NCBI GenBank assembly: GCA_959600045.1
Contig: CAUGKJ010000010.1
Span: 1-13,633, forward strand
Length of the DNA: 13,633 nt
DNA from: an uncultured Haemophilus sp.
GTDB lineage: Bacteria; Pseudomonadota; Gammaproteobacteria; Enterobacterales; Pasteurellaceae
Direction of reading: 5' to 3'
Position numbers and translations under genes: made by a program. Shown here piece by piece: positions 1-6,482 of this stretch (positions are counted from its first letter, which is position 1; every line of letters begins with the position of its first letter). A model generated the notes under the pieces. That model did no database searches. It had not been told where the DNA came from and was given only the letters and a program-made list of their open reading frames with translations.

Positions 1-293
1 CCCCCGCAAATCAGCATAATTTCATAAAATTATTTGACAAAATCGACCGCACTTTCAAAACTATTTTTCCAGACGACACCTTCATGTTCGTAAGGGGTGC
101 GTGAAAGGACAATATTGGTGCGTTTCGGCAGTGGGCGACCAATGCTTTCAAAGGTTTTACGGCCCATAATTACCGGTTTGCCTGTGGTGTTTTTACGAAA
201 CCAGGCTAAATCGGCAGGTAAGTGCCAAGGCATTTGATTATCTTTTCCGATGACGTTATTTTTTGTTATTGCAACGATTAAACTTAATGTCAT
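1..293 (-). pseudogene. folA: Dihydrofolate reductase (FolA), interrupted by an in-frame stop and cut by the window edge
   Basis: Reduces dihydrofolate to tetrahydrofolate with NADPH in the cytoplasm. The first 88 codons from the ATG at 293 read as a good Fol[21 protein letters not shown] at the N-terminus, then [26 protein letters not shown] and RTNIVLSR (substrate and NADPH sites). A TAA at 30-32 follows SAVDFVK. Beyond it the same frame goes on as FYEIMLICGG, which matches the FolA stretch EIMxIGGG, so homology continues in frame past the stop. About 70 C-terminal residues of a normal 160-residue enzyme lie after it. The Gly95 equivalent (E. coli numbering) is Cys here. I chose the ATG at 293 because AGGA lies about 8 bases upstream and family members start at this MTLS/MTFS; an upstream GTG at 341 would add 15 unrelated residues. 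It could be a true pseudogene, a variant with a second DHFR elsewhere, or sequence error near a contig end. Confidence 0.72.
46..54 (-). repeat. DNA uptake signal sequence in folA
   Basis: A perfect AAGTGCGGT core on the minus strand, followed by CGATTTT, which fits the AT-rich extension of the Hin-type uptake signal used in natural transformation of Haemophilus. It encodes the Ser-Ala-Val of FolA just before the premature stop. Confidence 0.9.
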
Positions 294-399
294 ATTTTCT
301 ATCCTATTTTTCTTTTTTTGCACTATATCATAGCTATTCACAAAATCTGAATTTGAGATGGTTTTTTTCGTGATTTTTATTTATTTTAATGCTAATTTA

Positions 400-408
400 A
401 CCGCACTT
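400..408 (-). repeat. DNA uptake signal sequence upstream of proB
   Basis: A perfect core in the folA-proB intergenic region (294-434), 26 bases before the proB start, followed on the minus strand by TAAATTAG. I see no confident promoter in this 141-base divergent region, although both genes must be transcribed out of it. Confidence 0.9.
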
Positions 409-434
409 TTCTATTTTTTCACTGAGGACAAACT

Positions 435-1544
435 ATGTCGGCAAATCGCAAAACAATCGTCGTAAAATTTGGTACTAGCACATTAACACATGGTTCCCCA
501 AAATTGAATGCGCCTCACATGGTCGATATTGTTCGTCAGATTGCCCAACTTCATCAAGCGGGTTTTCGTGTCGTGATTGTGACATCAGGTGCGATTGCAG
601 CAGGACGACATTATTTAAATCATCCTCAACTTCCCCCAACCATTGCCTCCAAGCAGCTTCTAGCTGCAGTAGGGCAGAGCCAGCTTATTCAAGCCTGGGA
701 AAAATTATTTGCGATTTATGATATTCACATTGGACAAATTTTATTAACTCGTGCCGATATTGAAGACCGTGAACGTTTTTTAAATGCGCGCGATACATTA
801 CATGCGCTGTTGGACAATCACATTATTCCAGTGATTAACGAGAATGATGCGGTAGCAACGGCTGAGATTAAAGTAGGGGATAACGATAACTTATCGGCGT
901 TAGTTGCGATTTTAGTGCAAGCGGAACAACTTTACTTATTAACGGATCAACAAGGCTTATACGAAAGCGATCCTCGTAAAAATCCAGATGCGAAATTGAT
1001 TCCAGTGGTTGAGCAAATTACTGACCATATTCGTTCTATTGCAGGCGGTAGCGGTACAAACCTTGGTACTGGCGGGATGAGTACCAAAATTATTGCGGCA
1101 GATGTGGCAACGCGTTCAGGTATTGAAACCATTATTGCGCCAGGTAGCCGACCTGATGTCATTGTGGATTTGGCGTACGATAAACCAATTGGCACCAAAT
1201 TTATTGCTCATCATTCTGATCGTCTAGAAAGCCGTAAGCAGTGGTTATTTGCCGCACCATCAGCGGGTGTGCTGACCATTGATGAGGGTGCTGAAAATGC
1301 CATGTTAGTACAGAATAAATCGTTGCTGCCTGCAGGGATTACGGCTGTGGAAGGGCGTTTCTCACGTGGTGAAGTCGTCAAAATTAAGAATACCTCAGGT
1401 AAAGTGATTGCACTCGGTATGCCGCGTTATAACAGCGATGCGTTGGAATTAATCAAGGGGAAAAAATCCCAAGAAATTGAACAAATTCTTGGTTATGAAT
1501 ACGGTGCAGTTGCATTACATCGTGATGACATGATTGTGCTATAG
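435..1544 (+). CDS. proB: Glutamate 5-kinase
   Basis: Catalyses ATP-dependent phosphorylation of L-glutamate to glutamate 5-phosphate, the first committed step of proline synthesis in the cytoplasm. The 369-residue protein has the standard two-part layout. An amino-acid-kinase domain (about 5-260) carries KFGTST (11-16), TSGAIAAGR (50-58), NEND (135-138), GDNDNLSA (148-155) and GTGGMSTK (211-218), which form the phosphate and glutamate sites. A C-terminal PUA domain (about 275-369) includes LLPAGI and the RGEVVKI stretch. Length agrees with E. coli ProB (367). GAGGA at 424-428, 6 bases before the ATG, supports the start. proA, its usual partner, is not next to it, so the two steps of the pathway are encoded apart. 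In E. coli ProB is feedback-inhibited by proline; whether that holds here cannot be read from the sequence. folA diverges on its left. Confidence 0.97.
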   Translation: MSANRKTIVVKFGTSTLTHGSPKLNAPHMVDIVRQIAQLHQAGFRVVIVTSGAIAAGRHYLNHPQLPPTIASKQLLAAVGQSQLIQAWEKLFAIYDIHIGQILLTRADIEDRERFLNARDTLHALLDNHIIPVINENDAVATAEIKVGDNDNLSALVAILVQAEQLYLLTDQQGLYESDPRKNPDAKLIPVVEQITDHIRSIAGGSGTNLGTGGMSTKIIAADVATRSGIETIIAPGSRPDVIVDLAYDKPIGTKFIAHHSDRLESRKQWLFAAPSAGVLTIDEGAENAMLVQNKSLLPAGITAVEGRFSRGEVVKIKNTSGKVIALGMPRYNSDALELIKGKKSQEIEQILGYEYGAVALHRDDMIVL

Positions 1545-1656
1545 CTTAAAATAGAAATCGGATCTCTTATATATTCTGAACCTTCCTTTTATTTTGTTGG
1601 TCTATAAAACCATAAAAAGGGCAATAGCCCGATATTAAGTAGTAAAAGGAGACAAC

Positions 1657-2037
1657 ATGAGATTAATAGCGACCGTTTTAGCTGTTGGGCTATTAAGTGC
1701 TTGTACGCAGGGCTATTATGTAAAACATCGTAGCCCAATTTCAGTGAGCAAACACGTAAAACGTTTAAATACGACGGTTTGTCATGATAAAGATGACTGG
1801 TACTTAGATGGTTATCGTGTAGGAAAAGATTTCCAAGCGCAAAGCCAATCTCAATTGAATAAACGAATTAATTATTGTGGCCGACGTGTACCTGAAGAGC
1901 TGAGAACCGCATGGTTTAACGGTTTTGATGCAGGCTCAAATGGCGTTCAGATTGATATAGAGGGTTATGATGAGGATGCTCTCTTAACCTATGATTATGA
2001 CGATGATGATCGTTATAGCGAAGATGAAGAAGAATAA
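1657..2037 (+). CDS. Small lipoprotein with a strongly acidic C-terminal tail, function unknown
   Basis: I do not recognise a named family with certainty. The 126-residue product starts with a lipoprotein signal peptide: positively charged start (MR), hydrophobic core, and lipobox LSAC with the lipidated Cys at 16. Thr follows the Cys, with no Asp at +2, so outer-membrane sorting is likely. The mature part has two similar segments, WYLDGYRVG (48-56) and WFNGFDAG (86-93), recalling the W-x(n)-G-x-x-x-G pattern of the DUF2799 lipoproteins. Two further cysteines (42 and 74) could form a disulfide. Residues 100-126 contain 15 Asp/Glu and end in SEDEEE. AAAGGAG sits about 7 bases before the ATG. 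The gene stands 112 bases after proB, so it may have its own promoter, and it is closed immediately by the uptake-sequence hairpin at 2037. A 4-bp GGGC/GCCC hairpin lies in its leader at 1619-1630. Confidence 0.85.
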   Translation: MRLIATVLAVGLLSACTQGYYVKHRSPISVSKHVKRLNTTVCHDKDDWYLDGYRVGKDFQAQSQSQLNKRINYCGRRVPEELRTAWFNGFDAGSNGVQIDIEGYDEDALLTYDYDDDDRYSEDEEE

Positions 2038-2039
2038 AA

Positions 2040-2048
2040 AAGTGCGGT
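2040..2048 (+). repeat. DNA uptake signal sequence, left arm of terminator
   Basis: A perfect core, three bases after the stop codon of the lipoprotein gene. It pairs with the opposite copy at 2057-2065. Confidence 0.93.
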
Positions 2049-2056
2049 TAATTTTA

Positions 2057-2065
2057 ACCGCACTT
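2057..2065 (-). repeat. DNA uptake signal sequence, right arm of terminator
   Basis: A perfect core in inverted orientation to the copy at 2040-2048, eight bases from the fklB stop codon. Confidence 0.93.
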
Positions 2066-2072
2066 TTTCTTT

Positions 2073-2705
2073 TTAAAGAATATCGAGTAATTCGACTTCA
2101 AACACTAAGGTTGAGAATGGAGGGATAGATGCACCCGCACCGCGTTCACCGTAAGCCAGTTCATGTGGAATAGTGAGTTTCCATTTAGAACCAACAGGCA
2201 TCATTTGTAATGCTTCAACCCAACCACGAATTACGCCATTTACTGGGAATTCAGCTGGTGTACCACGTGCAACAGAACTGTCGAATACGGTACCATCTGG
2301 TAATGTACCTGTGTAGTGAACACGTACTTTGTCAGTTGCAGATGGTTTGTTTCCGTTACCTTCGCTTAAAATTTCGTATTGTAAACCGCTGTCAGTCACG
2401 TTTACGCCCGCTTTTTTCGCGTTTTCTTCTAAGAATTTTTTACCTTCTTCTTCAATCGCTTTAAATTGCGCTTGTTGTGCTTCAGCTGCTTGTTGTTGAA
2501 GCGCTTGAACAGAATGCATTAAATCATTAATTTCTAATGCTGGTTGATTACGATTTAACGCATCAAAAATGCCTTTTGCTACTGCTTCAATAGAAATATC
2601 CATTTGGCTATCTGCTAATTGTTGGCCGATTTGTAAACCGATACCGTAGCTGCCTTTTTCAGAAATACTTTCTAATTTTACTTGTTCAAAAATTTGAGCT
2701 GTCAT
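2073..2705 (-). CDS. fklB: FKBP-type peptidyl-prolyl cis-trans isomerase, FKBP22 type
   Basis: Speeds cis-trans isomerisation of Xaa-Pro bonds during protein folding. The 210 residues align over their full length with E. coli FklB (206 residues). An N-terminal helical dimerisation domain (about 10-100) has [15 protein letters not shown] and a Gln/Ala-rich helix with [18 protein letters not shown]. The C-terminal FKBP domain (about 118-210) has [25 protein letters not shown], and [13 protein letters not shown] followed by [13 protein letters not shown]. Aromatic and Asp residues of the active-site pocket are present. There is no signal peptide, so it should be cytoplasmic, unlike the related periplasmic FkpA. 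AAAGGA stands before the ATG at 2705. It begins 23 bases after the psd stop with no terminator between, so it is probably read from the psd promoter; it ends at the shared hairpin 2037-2068. I see no functional link to phospholipid synthesis. Confidence 0.95.
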   Translation of the reverse strand: MTAQIFEQVKLESISEKGSYGIGLQIGQQLADSQMDISIEAVAKGIFDALNRNQPALEINDLMHSVQALQQQAAEAQQAQFKAIEEEGKKFLEENAKKAGVNVTDSGLQYEILSEGNGNKPSATDKVRVHYTGTLPDGTVFDSSVARGTPAEFPVNGVIRGWVEALQMMPVGSKWKLTIPHELAYGERGAGASIPPFSTLVFEVELLDIL

Positions 2706-2728
2706 TTGTTTTTTCCTTTGTTGTAAAA

Positions 2729-3598
2729 CTATTTTTTCAATGCCAAGATTTCACCCATGCGAACAGGTTCATCAACACTTAAATGATCGGCAATTTGTAC
2801 TTGTCCTGCTTGGAATAAATTAATTACGGTAGAACCAAGTTGGAACCAACCCATTTCTTGACCTTTGCTTAATTTAACCGCACTTTCACCTTCATAAGTC
2901 CAGACTTTCACTTCGTTATGACGTGGTGGATTAATTACACAAGCCCAAACGGTACCGATACTTGCAGTAATTGTTGCACCTACTAAGATTTGTACCATGG
3001 TGCCAAATTCAGTATCAAAGACACAAATCACACGTTCATTACGTGCGAAGAGGTTTGGTACATGTTTCGCTAAAAATGGATTGACGGAGAATAAATCACC
3101 CGGTACGTAAATCATTTTGCGAAGTGTACCATCACATGGCATGTGCACACGGTGATAATCACGTGGTGATAAATAAGTGGTGACGAATTCCCCATTTTTA
3201 AAGGTCTCAGTTAAATCTTTATCTTCTGCTAATAAATCATGTAAGCTGAAAAAGTGACCTTTTGCTTGCAGTAGACGATCATCGTCAATGTGTCCACATT
3301 CACTTACACGGCCATCCGCAGGGCAGCAAAGTGCGGTAGGATTTTGGTTAATTGGACGTGCATTTTCTTTTAATGGACGGATAAAGAATTCATTAAAACT
3401 GGCGTAATCGCTGAATTTTTCTTTTTCAGCAATGCTCATATCAATGTTGTATTTTTTGGCAAACGCTTTAATCACAAAATGTGTCACCGCGCCCCATTTT
3501 TGTTTAGCTAGCCAACCCGCTGCTTGTGTCATATAGATTTGAGGCATCACATATTGAAATGCAACTTTTAGGCGTTGCCAATAAGAAATTGGGTTCAT
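2729..3598 (-). CDS. psd: Phosphatidylserine decarboxylase proenzyme
   Basis: Decarboxylates phosphatidylserine to phosphatidylethanolamine at the inner membrane, the step after PssA. The 289-residue proenzyme has the LGST self-cleavage site; the cut between Gly255 and Ser256 would turn Ser256 into the pyruvoyl cofactor of the small alpha chain. The catalytic partners of E. coli Psd (Asp90, His147, Ser254) are matched by Asp95 in PADG, His152 in YHRVH, and Ser256. [22 protein letters not shown] and [13 protein letters not shown] are conserved. The acidic tail of E. coli Psd (322 residues) is absent and the protein ends at EILALKK. I chose the ATG at 3598 because GGAG lies 7 bases before it. 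The frame can also be read from a TTG at 3610, but that codon overlaps the ribosome site. The gene contains two uptake sequences and has its own promoter. Confidence 0.97.
   Translation of the reverse strand: MNPISYWQRLKVAFQYVMPQIYMTQAAGWLAKQKWGAVTHFVIKAFAKKYNIDMSIAEKEKFSDYASFNEFFIRPLKENARPINQNPTALCCPADGRVSECGHIDDDRLLQAKGHFFSLHDLLAEDKDLTETFKNGEFVTTYLSPRDYHRVHMPCDGTLRKMIYVPGDLFSVNPFLAKHVPNLFARNERVICVFDTEFGTMVQILVGATITASIGTVWACVINPPRHNEVKVWTYEGESAVKLSKGQEMGWFQLGSTVINLFQAGQVQIADHLSVDEPVRMGEILALKK
2877..2885 (-). repeat. DNA uptake signal sequence in psd (first)
   Basis: A perfect core, read as Ser-Ala-Val in the psd frame (GESAVKLS, near residue 240). Confidence 0.9.
3329..3337 (+). repeat. DNA uptake signal sequence in psd (second)
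   Basis: A perfect core opposite to the coding strand. In the psd frame its complement reads as Thr-Ala-Leu (PTALCC, near residue 88). Confidence 0.88.
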
Positions 3599-3630
3599 TG
3601 ATTTCTCCAATAAGATTTAAAAGTCGGGCG

Positions 3631-3658
3631 ATTATAACAACTTATTTCACATGTGCAA
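3631..3658 (-). promoter_or_regulatory. Sigma-70 promoter for psd-fklB
   Basis: On the minus strand, TTGCAC (3658-3653), a 16-base spacer and a perfect TATAAT (3636-3631). Transcription would start about 25 bases before the psd ATG. It lies downstream of the hairpin that closes pssA, so psd can be expressed independently of pssA. Confidence 0.75.
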
Positions 3659-3695
3659 TGTTAGTTGATGTTTTTGCGCAAGATGAAAGCAAGAA

Positions 3696-3717
3696 GCCGA
3701 CATTTGTCGGCTTTTTT
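3696..3717. terminator. Terminator hairpin between pssA and psd
   Basis: A 7-bp stem, GCCGACA (3696-3702) with TGTCGGC (3705-3711), is followed on the plus strand by six T. On the minus strand, the direction of pssA transcription, the hairpin is preceded by six A and followed by the weaker TTCTTGCTTT, so termination of pssA may be incomplete. No plus-strand gene ends here. Confidence 0.7.
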
Positions 3718-3721
3718 GCGT

Positions 3722-5089
3722 TTATAAAATCATTTTGACTAATTTGTCTGCTTGAATTCGAGCAAATTTCTTCAACAGTTTTTGCACTGGTTCAGGATAT
3801 TGCGTCAATTCTTCTAATTCAGAATAATCTTGCAATACTTTGGTATATTGGCGGATGTGCGACAATTCTTGTTCCACTTGAGGCAGAAGTTCTTGTTTTG
3901 GATCGTGGATTAATAATCCATTTTCCGCATCTAAACGCCATGCACGAGGATTCAGGTTGTTCCCTGTTAAAAGAATATACTGATTGTCCACCCAAATCCC
4001 TTTGAGGTGATAAGTGTTATCACCATCTTTCCATAAACGCACCGTTAAATGGCCATTTTTAATGTAAGCATCAAATTTCTCGCAGAAACGACGAAGATTG
4101 CTTTCATATAAATAAGGCAATGCACCTGCCATTTTAAATGGCTGCTCTGGTGGAATATAGAAATCGTTCGCGACTTTATCACCCACGATAATTTCGACAC
4201 GTTTTCCTTGCTCTAATAAGCGGGCAAGTTTACTTCTTAGTGTGCGAGGGAAGTTGAAATAAGGCGTACAAATCACCAATTTTTCCTGCACTTGTAAGAA
4301 TAAATCTTCGATAACTTGGTTTAATTCATTGCCCGATGCACCTAAACCAAAAAGTGGTGAAATGCTTAAAACATCGGAAAAACCAACTGCACTTTCCAAC
4401 TGATATTCCGCATGGGCAGATAAGTTTTTACGATAAGCTTTTATTGCACTACGAATTTCTTTGGTGCGAGGGCGGTTAGCCACATCTAATGGATGTACCG
4501 CACTGAAATCCAATAAATAATCATTGATGAAATTCACCATAGAATCCGCAAGTGCAGCATTATGGATTTTTTGATATCGGTCGTAACGGTATTTATCTTG
4601 TTGTTGTAAATACACGTTATTGATACTTGCGCCGCTGTAAAGTACGGTATCATCAAAGACAAAGCCTTTAATATGCAACACACCGAAGACTTCACGGGTA
4701 TTAATAGGCACCCCGAAGAACATATTGGGTTCATCGGAAAGTTGATAGGTTTGGCGTTGTTCACAATACCAATCGGCGTTAGTGGCAGATTTTTCTGCGC
4801 CGAGTAAATTGCGTTGTCCGCGATGCCAATCCACTAAAATTTTCACATCCAATTCAGGATGCTCTTGTTTCACGCGATAAATTTCATTGAGAATTTCTTG
4901 TCCCGCTTCATCTTTTTGCCAATAAAGTGCGGTCACGTAAATGCGTTTTTTAGCTTGGCGAATTAATTCTATAATTTGTGCTTTGAATTCAAGCGGACTA
5001 AACAGAAACTCAACTTGATCTGCCTGTAAAGGAAGAAAAGGTAAATTTTTTAAATTTTGTTCTGCTCGTTTAGCTTTATTGATTAACAT
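3722..5089 (-). CDS. pssA: CDP-diacylglycerol-serine O-phosphatidyltransferase (phosphatidylserine synthase)
   Basis: Transfers phosphatidyl from CDP-diacylglycerol to L-serine, giving phosphatidylserine and CMP, at the ribosome or inner-membrane surface. The 455-residue protein is a phospholipase-D-superfamily PssA (type I, Gram-negative). The two HxKxxxxD catalytic motifs are His139-Lys141-Asp146 (HIKGFVFDD) and His361-Lys363-Asp368 (HLKGIWVDN). Other family stretches are VDWHRGQRN (87-95), TPYFNFPRTLRSKL (275-288) and TGNNLNPRAWRLDAENGLL. Length is close to E. coli PssA (451). There is no membrane segment, as expected for this type. The ATG at 5089 has only a modest GAGA site before it. 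The product is the substrate of Psd, encoded next downstream. yfiF diverges from it, the arrangement I also recall from E. coli. One perfect and two decayed uptake sequences lie inside. Confidence 0.97.
   Translation of the reverse strand: MLINKAKRAEQNLKNLPFLPLQADQVEFLFSPLEFKAQIIELIRQAKKRIYVTALYWQKDEAGQEILNEIYRVKQEHPELDVKILVDWHRGQRNLLGAEKSATNADWYCEQRQTYQLSDEPNMFFGVPINTREVFGVLHIKGFVFDDTVLYSGASINNVYLQQQDKYRYDRYQKIHNAALADSMVNFINDYLLDFSAVHPLDVANRPRTKEIRSAIKAYRKNLSAHAEYQLESAVGFSDVLSISPLFGLGASGNELNQVIEDLFLQVQEKLVICTPYFNFPRTLRSKLARLLEQGKRVEIIVGDKVANDFYIPPEQPFKMAGALPYLYESNLRRFCEKFDAYIKNGHLTVRLWKDGDNTYHLKGIWVDNQYILLTGNNLNPRAWRLDAENGLLIHDPKQELLPQVEQELSHIRQYTKVLQDYSELEELTQYPEPVQKLLKKFARIQADKLVKMIL
4925..4933 (+). 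repeat. DNA uptake signal sequence in pssA
   Basis: A perfect core opposite to the coding strand. Its complement reads as Thr-Ala-Leu in PssA (VTALYWQ, residues 52-58). Confidence 0.9.
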
Positions 5090-5170
5090 AATCGATCTCT
5101 ACACTAAAAATTAATGCTCTAGTTTACAATATTTCCTTTGATGATTGATAGAAAAAAGGTTTTTTTTCGT

Positions 5171-5176
5171 TATAAT
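5171..5176 (+). promoter_or_regulatory. Possible -10 element for yfiF
   Basis: A perfect TATAAT, 62 bases before the yfiF ATG. The only -35-like hexamer is TTGATA at 5145-5150, giving a 20-base spacer, longer than the usual 16-18, so the call is tentative. Confidence 0.4.
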
Positions 5177-5238
5177 GCTCACAAATTTTCGCATTTTTTG
5201 GCGAATTATTATCCAATTTTTCCTTCGAGAAGCAAATT

Positions 5239-6312
5239 ATGAGCAATTCACGCAAACCATCATTCCAAACCAATTCCACCAAATCTTTTCAAGAGCGTAG
5301 CCCAAAACGCGCATTTAATGAAAAAGAACGTCGCTTTGATGATCGTCGTAATAATGAAAAACGTGAGGGAAATCGACCGCACTTTGATAAAAAACGGGAT
5401 GATCGTAAACCTTCTCGTGGCTTCCAACAGCAAGAAGTGAGAGAACCAAAAATTGCTGAACTTTCATTAAATAAAGCCAATGGTGAAAGTGGCTCGGTAA
5501 AAGTAATGGTGAAAAGTACTGGTGTGAGTTATAAACCGAAAGAAAAGAAAACAGGCGCATTATCACCACGCGCACCAGAGAAAATTAAAAAGAACCGTGC
5601 TGAAGAAATGAAAGTGTATGGTGAAAATGCGTGCTTAGAATTGTTTGCTGAGCGTCCAGAGAGCATTGTTCGCGTATGGGCAACAGTGCAAATGGCGCAT
5701 CGAATTGGCGAGATTTTCAGTTATTTAGCCGCGAATAAAAAAGTGTATCACGTGGTGGACAGCGATGAGCTAAGCTTAGTAAGTGGCACTGAGCATCATG
5801 GCGGCATTTGTATGTTAGTGAAAAAACAACGTACTTTTTCTTTGCAAGGTTATTTAGATGTCCTGCGTCAAGAAGATTGCTTAGTGGTGCTTGATCAAGT
5901 TAATAATGCGCAAAACCTAGGTGGCGTTGTGCGTACTTGCGTCTTCTATGGCATTAAAAATGTGGCAACAAATCAAGTTGAACAGCTTTATGCACCGGCT
6001 GCGATGCGTGTAGCTGAAGGCGGGATGGAGCATATTCGTATTTTAGAAACAGAAAGTACTGAAATTGCTTTAGAGGCTTTACGTAAGGCTGGCTATCAGA
6101 TTATTCATGTATCAACCAATAAACAAGGCGTTGCGTTGGAACAACTCAAATTTGCAGAGAAAGTCGCGTTGGTATTGAGTGAGAGCAGCACAGATGATAT
6201 TCGTGAGAAACAAGATGTAAATGTGCGTCTTTCTTTAAGTAATCCATTAAAAACCGGATTAAATATTGCGGTAAACACAGGGATTTTATTAGCGCATTGG
6301 TATGTAAAATAA
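5239..6312 (+). CDS. yfiF: TrmH/SpoU-family RNA methyltransferase-like protein (YfiF family)
   Basis: Predicted SPOUT-class RNA 2'-O-methyltransferase; the target RNA is not known to me. The 357 residues fall into three parts. Residues 1-120 are basic, Arg/Lys/Asp-rich and low in complexity, probably disordered and RNA-binding. A SpoU substrate-binding-like domain (about 125-200) starts YGENACLELF. A SpoU methylase domain (about 213-355) has motif 1, NNAQNLGGVVRTC (222-234), with the expected Asn and Arg. Motif 2 is ALVLSESS (310-317), where active SpoU enzymes normally have a Gly-x-Glu-x-x-Gly loop. Motif 3 is SNPLKTGLNIAVNTG (334-348), with GLN in place of the usual SLN. SAM binding may therefore be altered or lost. 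GAGAAG before the ATG supports the start. It is divergent from pssA and ends at the terminator at 6344. An uptake sequence sits in the basic region. Confidence 0.88.
   Translation: MSNSRKPSFQTNSTKSFQERSPKRAFNEKERRFDDRRNNEKREGNRPHFDKKRDDRKPSRGFQQQEVREPKIAELSLNKANGESGSVKVMVKSTGVSYKPKEKKTGALSPRAPEKIKKNRAEEMKVYGENACLELFAERPESIVRVWATVQMAHRIGEIFSYLAANKKVYHVVDSDELSLVSGTEHHGGICMLVKKQRTFSLQGYLDVLRQEDCLVVLDQVNNAQNLGGVVRTCVFYGIKNVATNQVEQLYAPAAMRVAEGGMEHIRILETESTEIALEALRKAGYQIIHVSTNKQGVALEQLKFAEKVALVLSESSTDDIREKQDVNVRLSLSNPLKTGLNIAVNTGILLAHWYVK
5376..5384 (-). repeat. DNA uptake signal sequence in yfiF
   Basis: A perfect core opposite to the coding strand. It is read as Arg-Pro-His in the basic, low-complexity N-terminus (NRPHFD), a region that should tolerate inserted sequence. 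Confidence 0.9.
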
Positions 6313-6316
6313 CCTT

Positions 6317-6325
6317 AAGTGCGGT
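6317..6325 (+). repeat. DNA uptake signal sequence after yfiF
   Basis: A perfect core four bases after the yfiF stop, followed by TATTTTTA, a full match to the AT-rich extension. Unlike the pair at 2040-2065 it stands alone and is not part of a hairpin. Confidence 0.92.
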
Positions 6326-6343
6326 TATTTTTAGGTTTGTTTT

Positions 6344-6376
6344 AAGGGCTAATATCTGTCAGCCCTTTTTCTTTTT
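6344..6376 (+). terminator. Rho-independent terminator of yfiF
   Basis: AAGGGCT (6344-6350) pairs with AGCCCTT (6361-6367) around a 10-base loop, followed by a T-rich tract. It separates yfiF from gsp. Confidence 0.8.
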
Positions 6377-6421
6377 CAAAATTGTATGGGATTCAAATTT
6401 TAATATTTCTTTTAAAAGCCT

Positions 6422-6451
6422 TTGGGGGGAATCAGACAAAAGATCTATACT
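6422..6451 (+). promoter_or_regulatory. Candidate promoter of gsp
   Basis: TTGGGG (6422-6427), an 18-base spacer and TATACT (6446-6451), ending 31 bases before the gsp start. The -10 element is good and the -35 element poor. Lying after the yfiF terminator, it is the best candidate for expressing gsp. Confidence 0.45.
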
Positions 6452-6482
6452 ATTTCTAGTTGTTATTTAACAGGGAGTTTTT

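Larger units (their letters stand above)
2037..2068. terminator. Bidirectional terminator made of two inverted uptake sequences
   Basis: A perfect 15-base inverted repeat (2037-2051 and 2054-2068) has T runs on both strands, so it can end transcription of the lipoprotein gene on the plus strand and of psd-fklB on the minus strand. Each arm contains a full uptake signal core. Confidence 0.92.

Noticed and set aside
294..341. Upstream GTG start for folA, adding 15 residues
   Set aside because: The added residues ([16 protein letters not shown]) do not resemble any FolA N-terminus, and the ATG at 293 has a proper ribosome site.
1545..1656. Terminator or promoter between proB and the lipoprotein gene
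   Set aside because: No hairpin with a T run and no well-spaced -35/-10 pair; only the short GGGC/GCCC hairpin was seen.
3599..3610. TTG start for psd
   Set aside because: It overlaps the GGAG ribosome site of the ATG at 3598, and the family starts at the MNPISYW-like position.
3526..3738. Plus-strand 70-residue reading frame ending at the hairpin with six T, as a possible small gene
   Set aside because: It overlaps the psd N-terminus and promoter on the other strand, has no ribosome site I can see, and the hairpin is explained by pssA. A plus-strand transcript cannot be fully excluded.
5151..5168. A/T runs in the pssA-yfiF gap as a regulatory leader or attenuator
   Set aside because: Only homopolymer runs (AAAAAA, then eight T) are visible; there is no convincing stem or leader peptide.
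5315..5575. Minus-strand frames inside yfiF (5289-5480 and 5315-5575)
   Set aside because: They are shadows of the biased Arg/Lys codons of the basic N-terminus, with no ribosome site or recognisable protein features.
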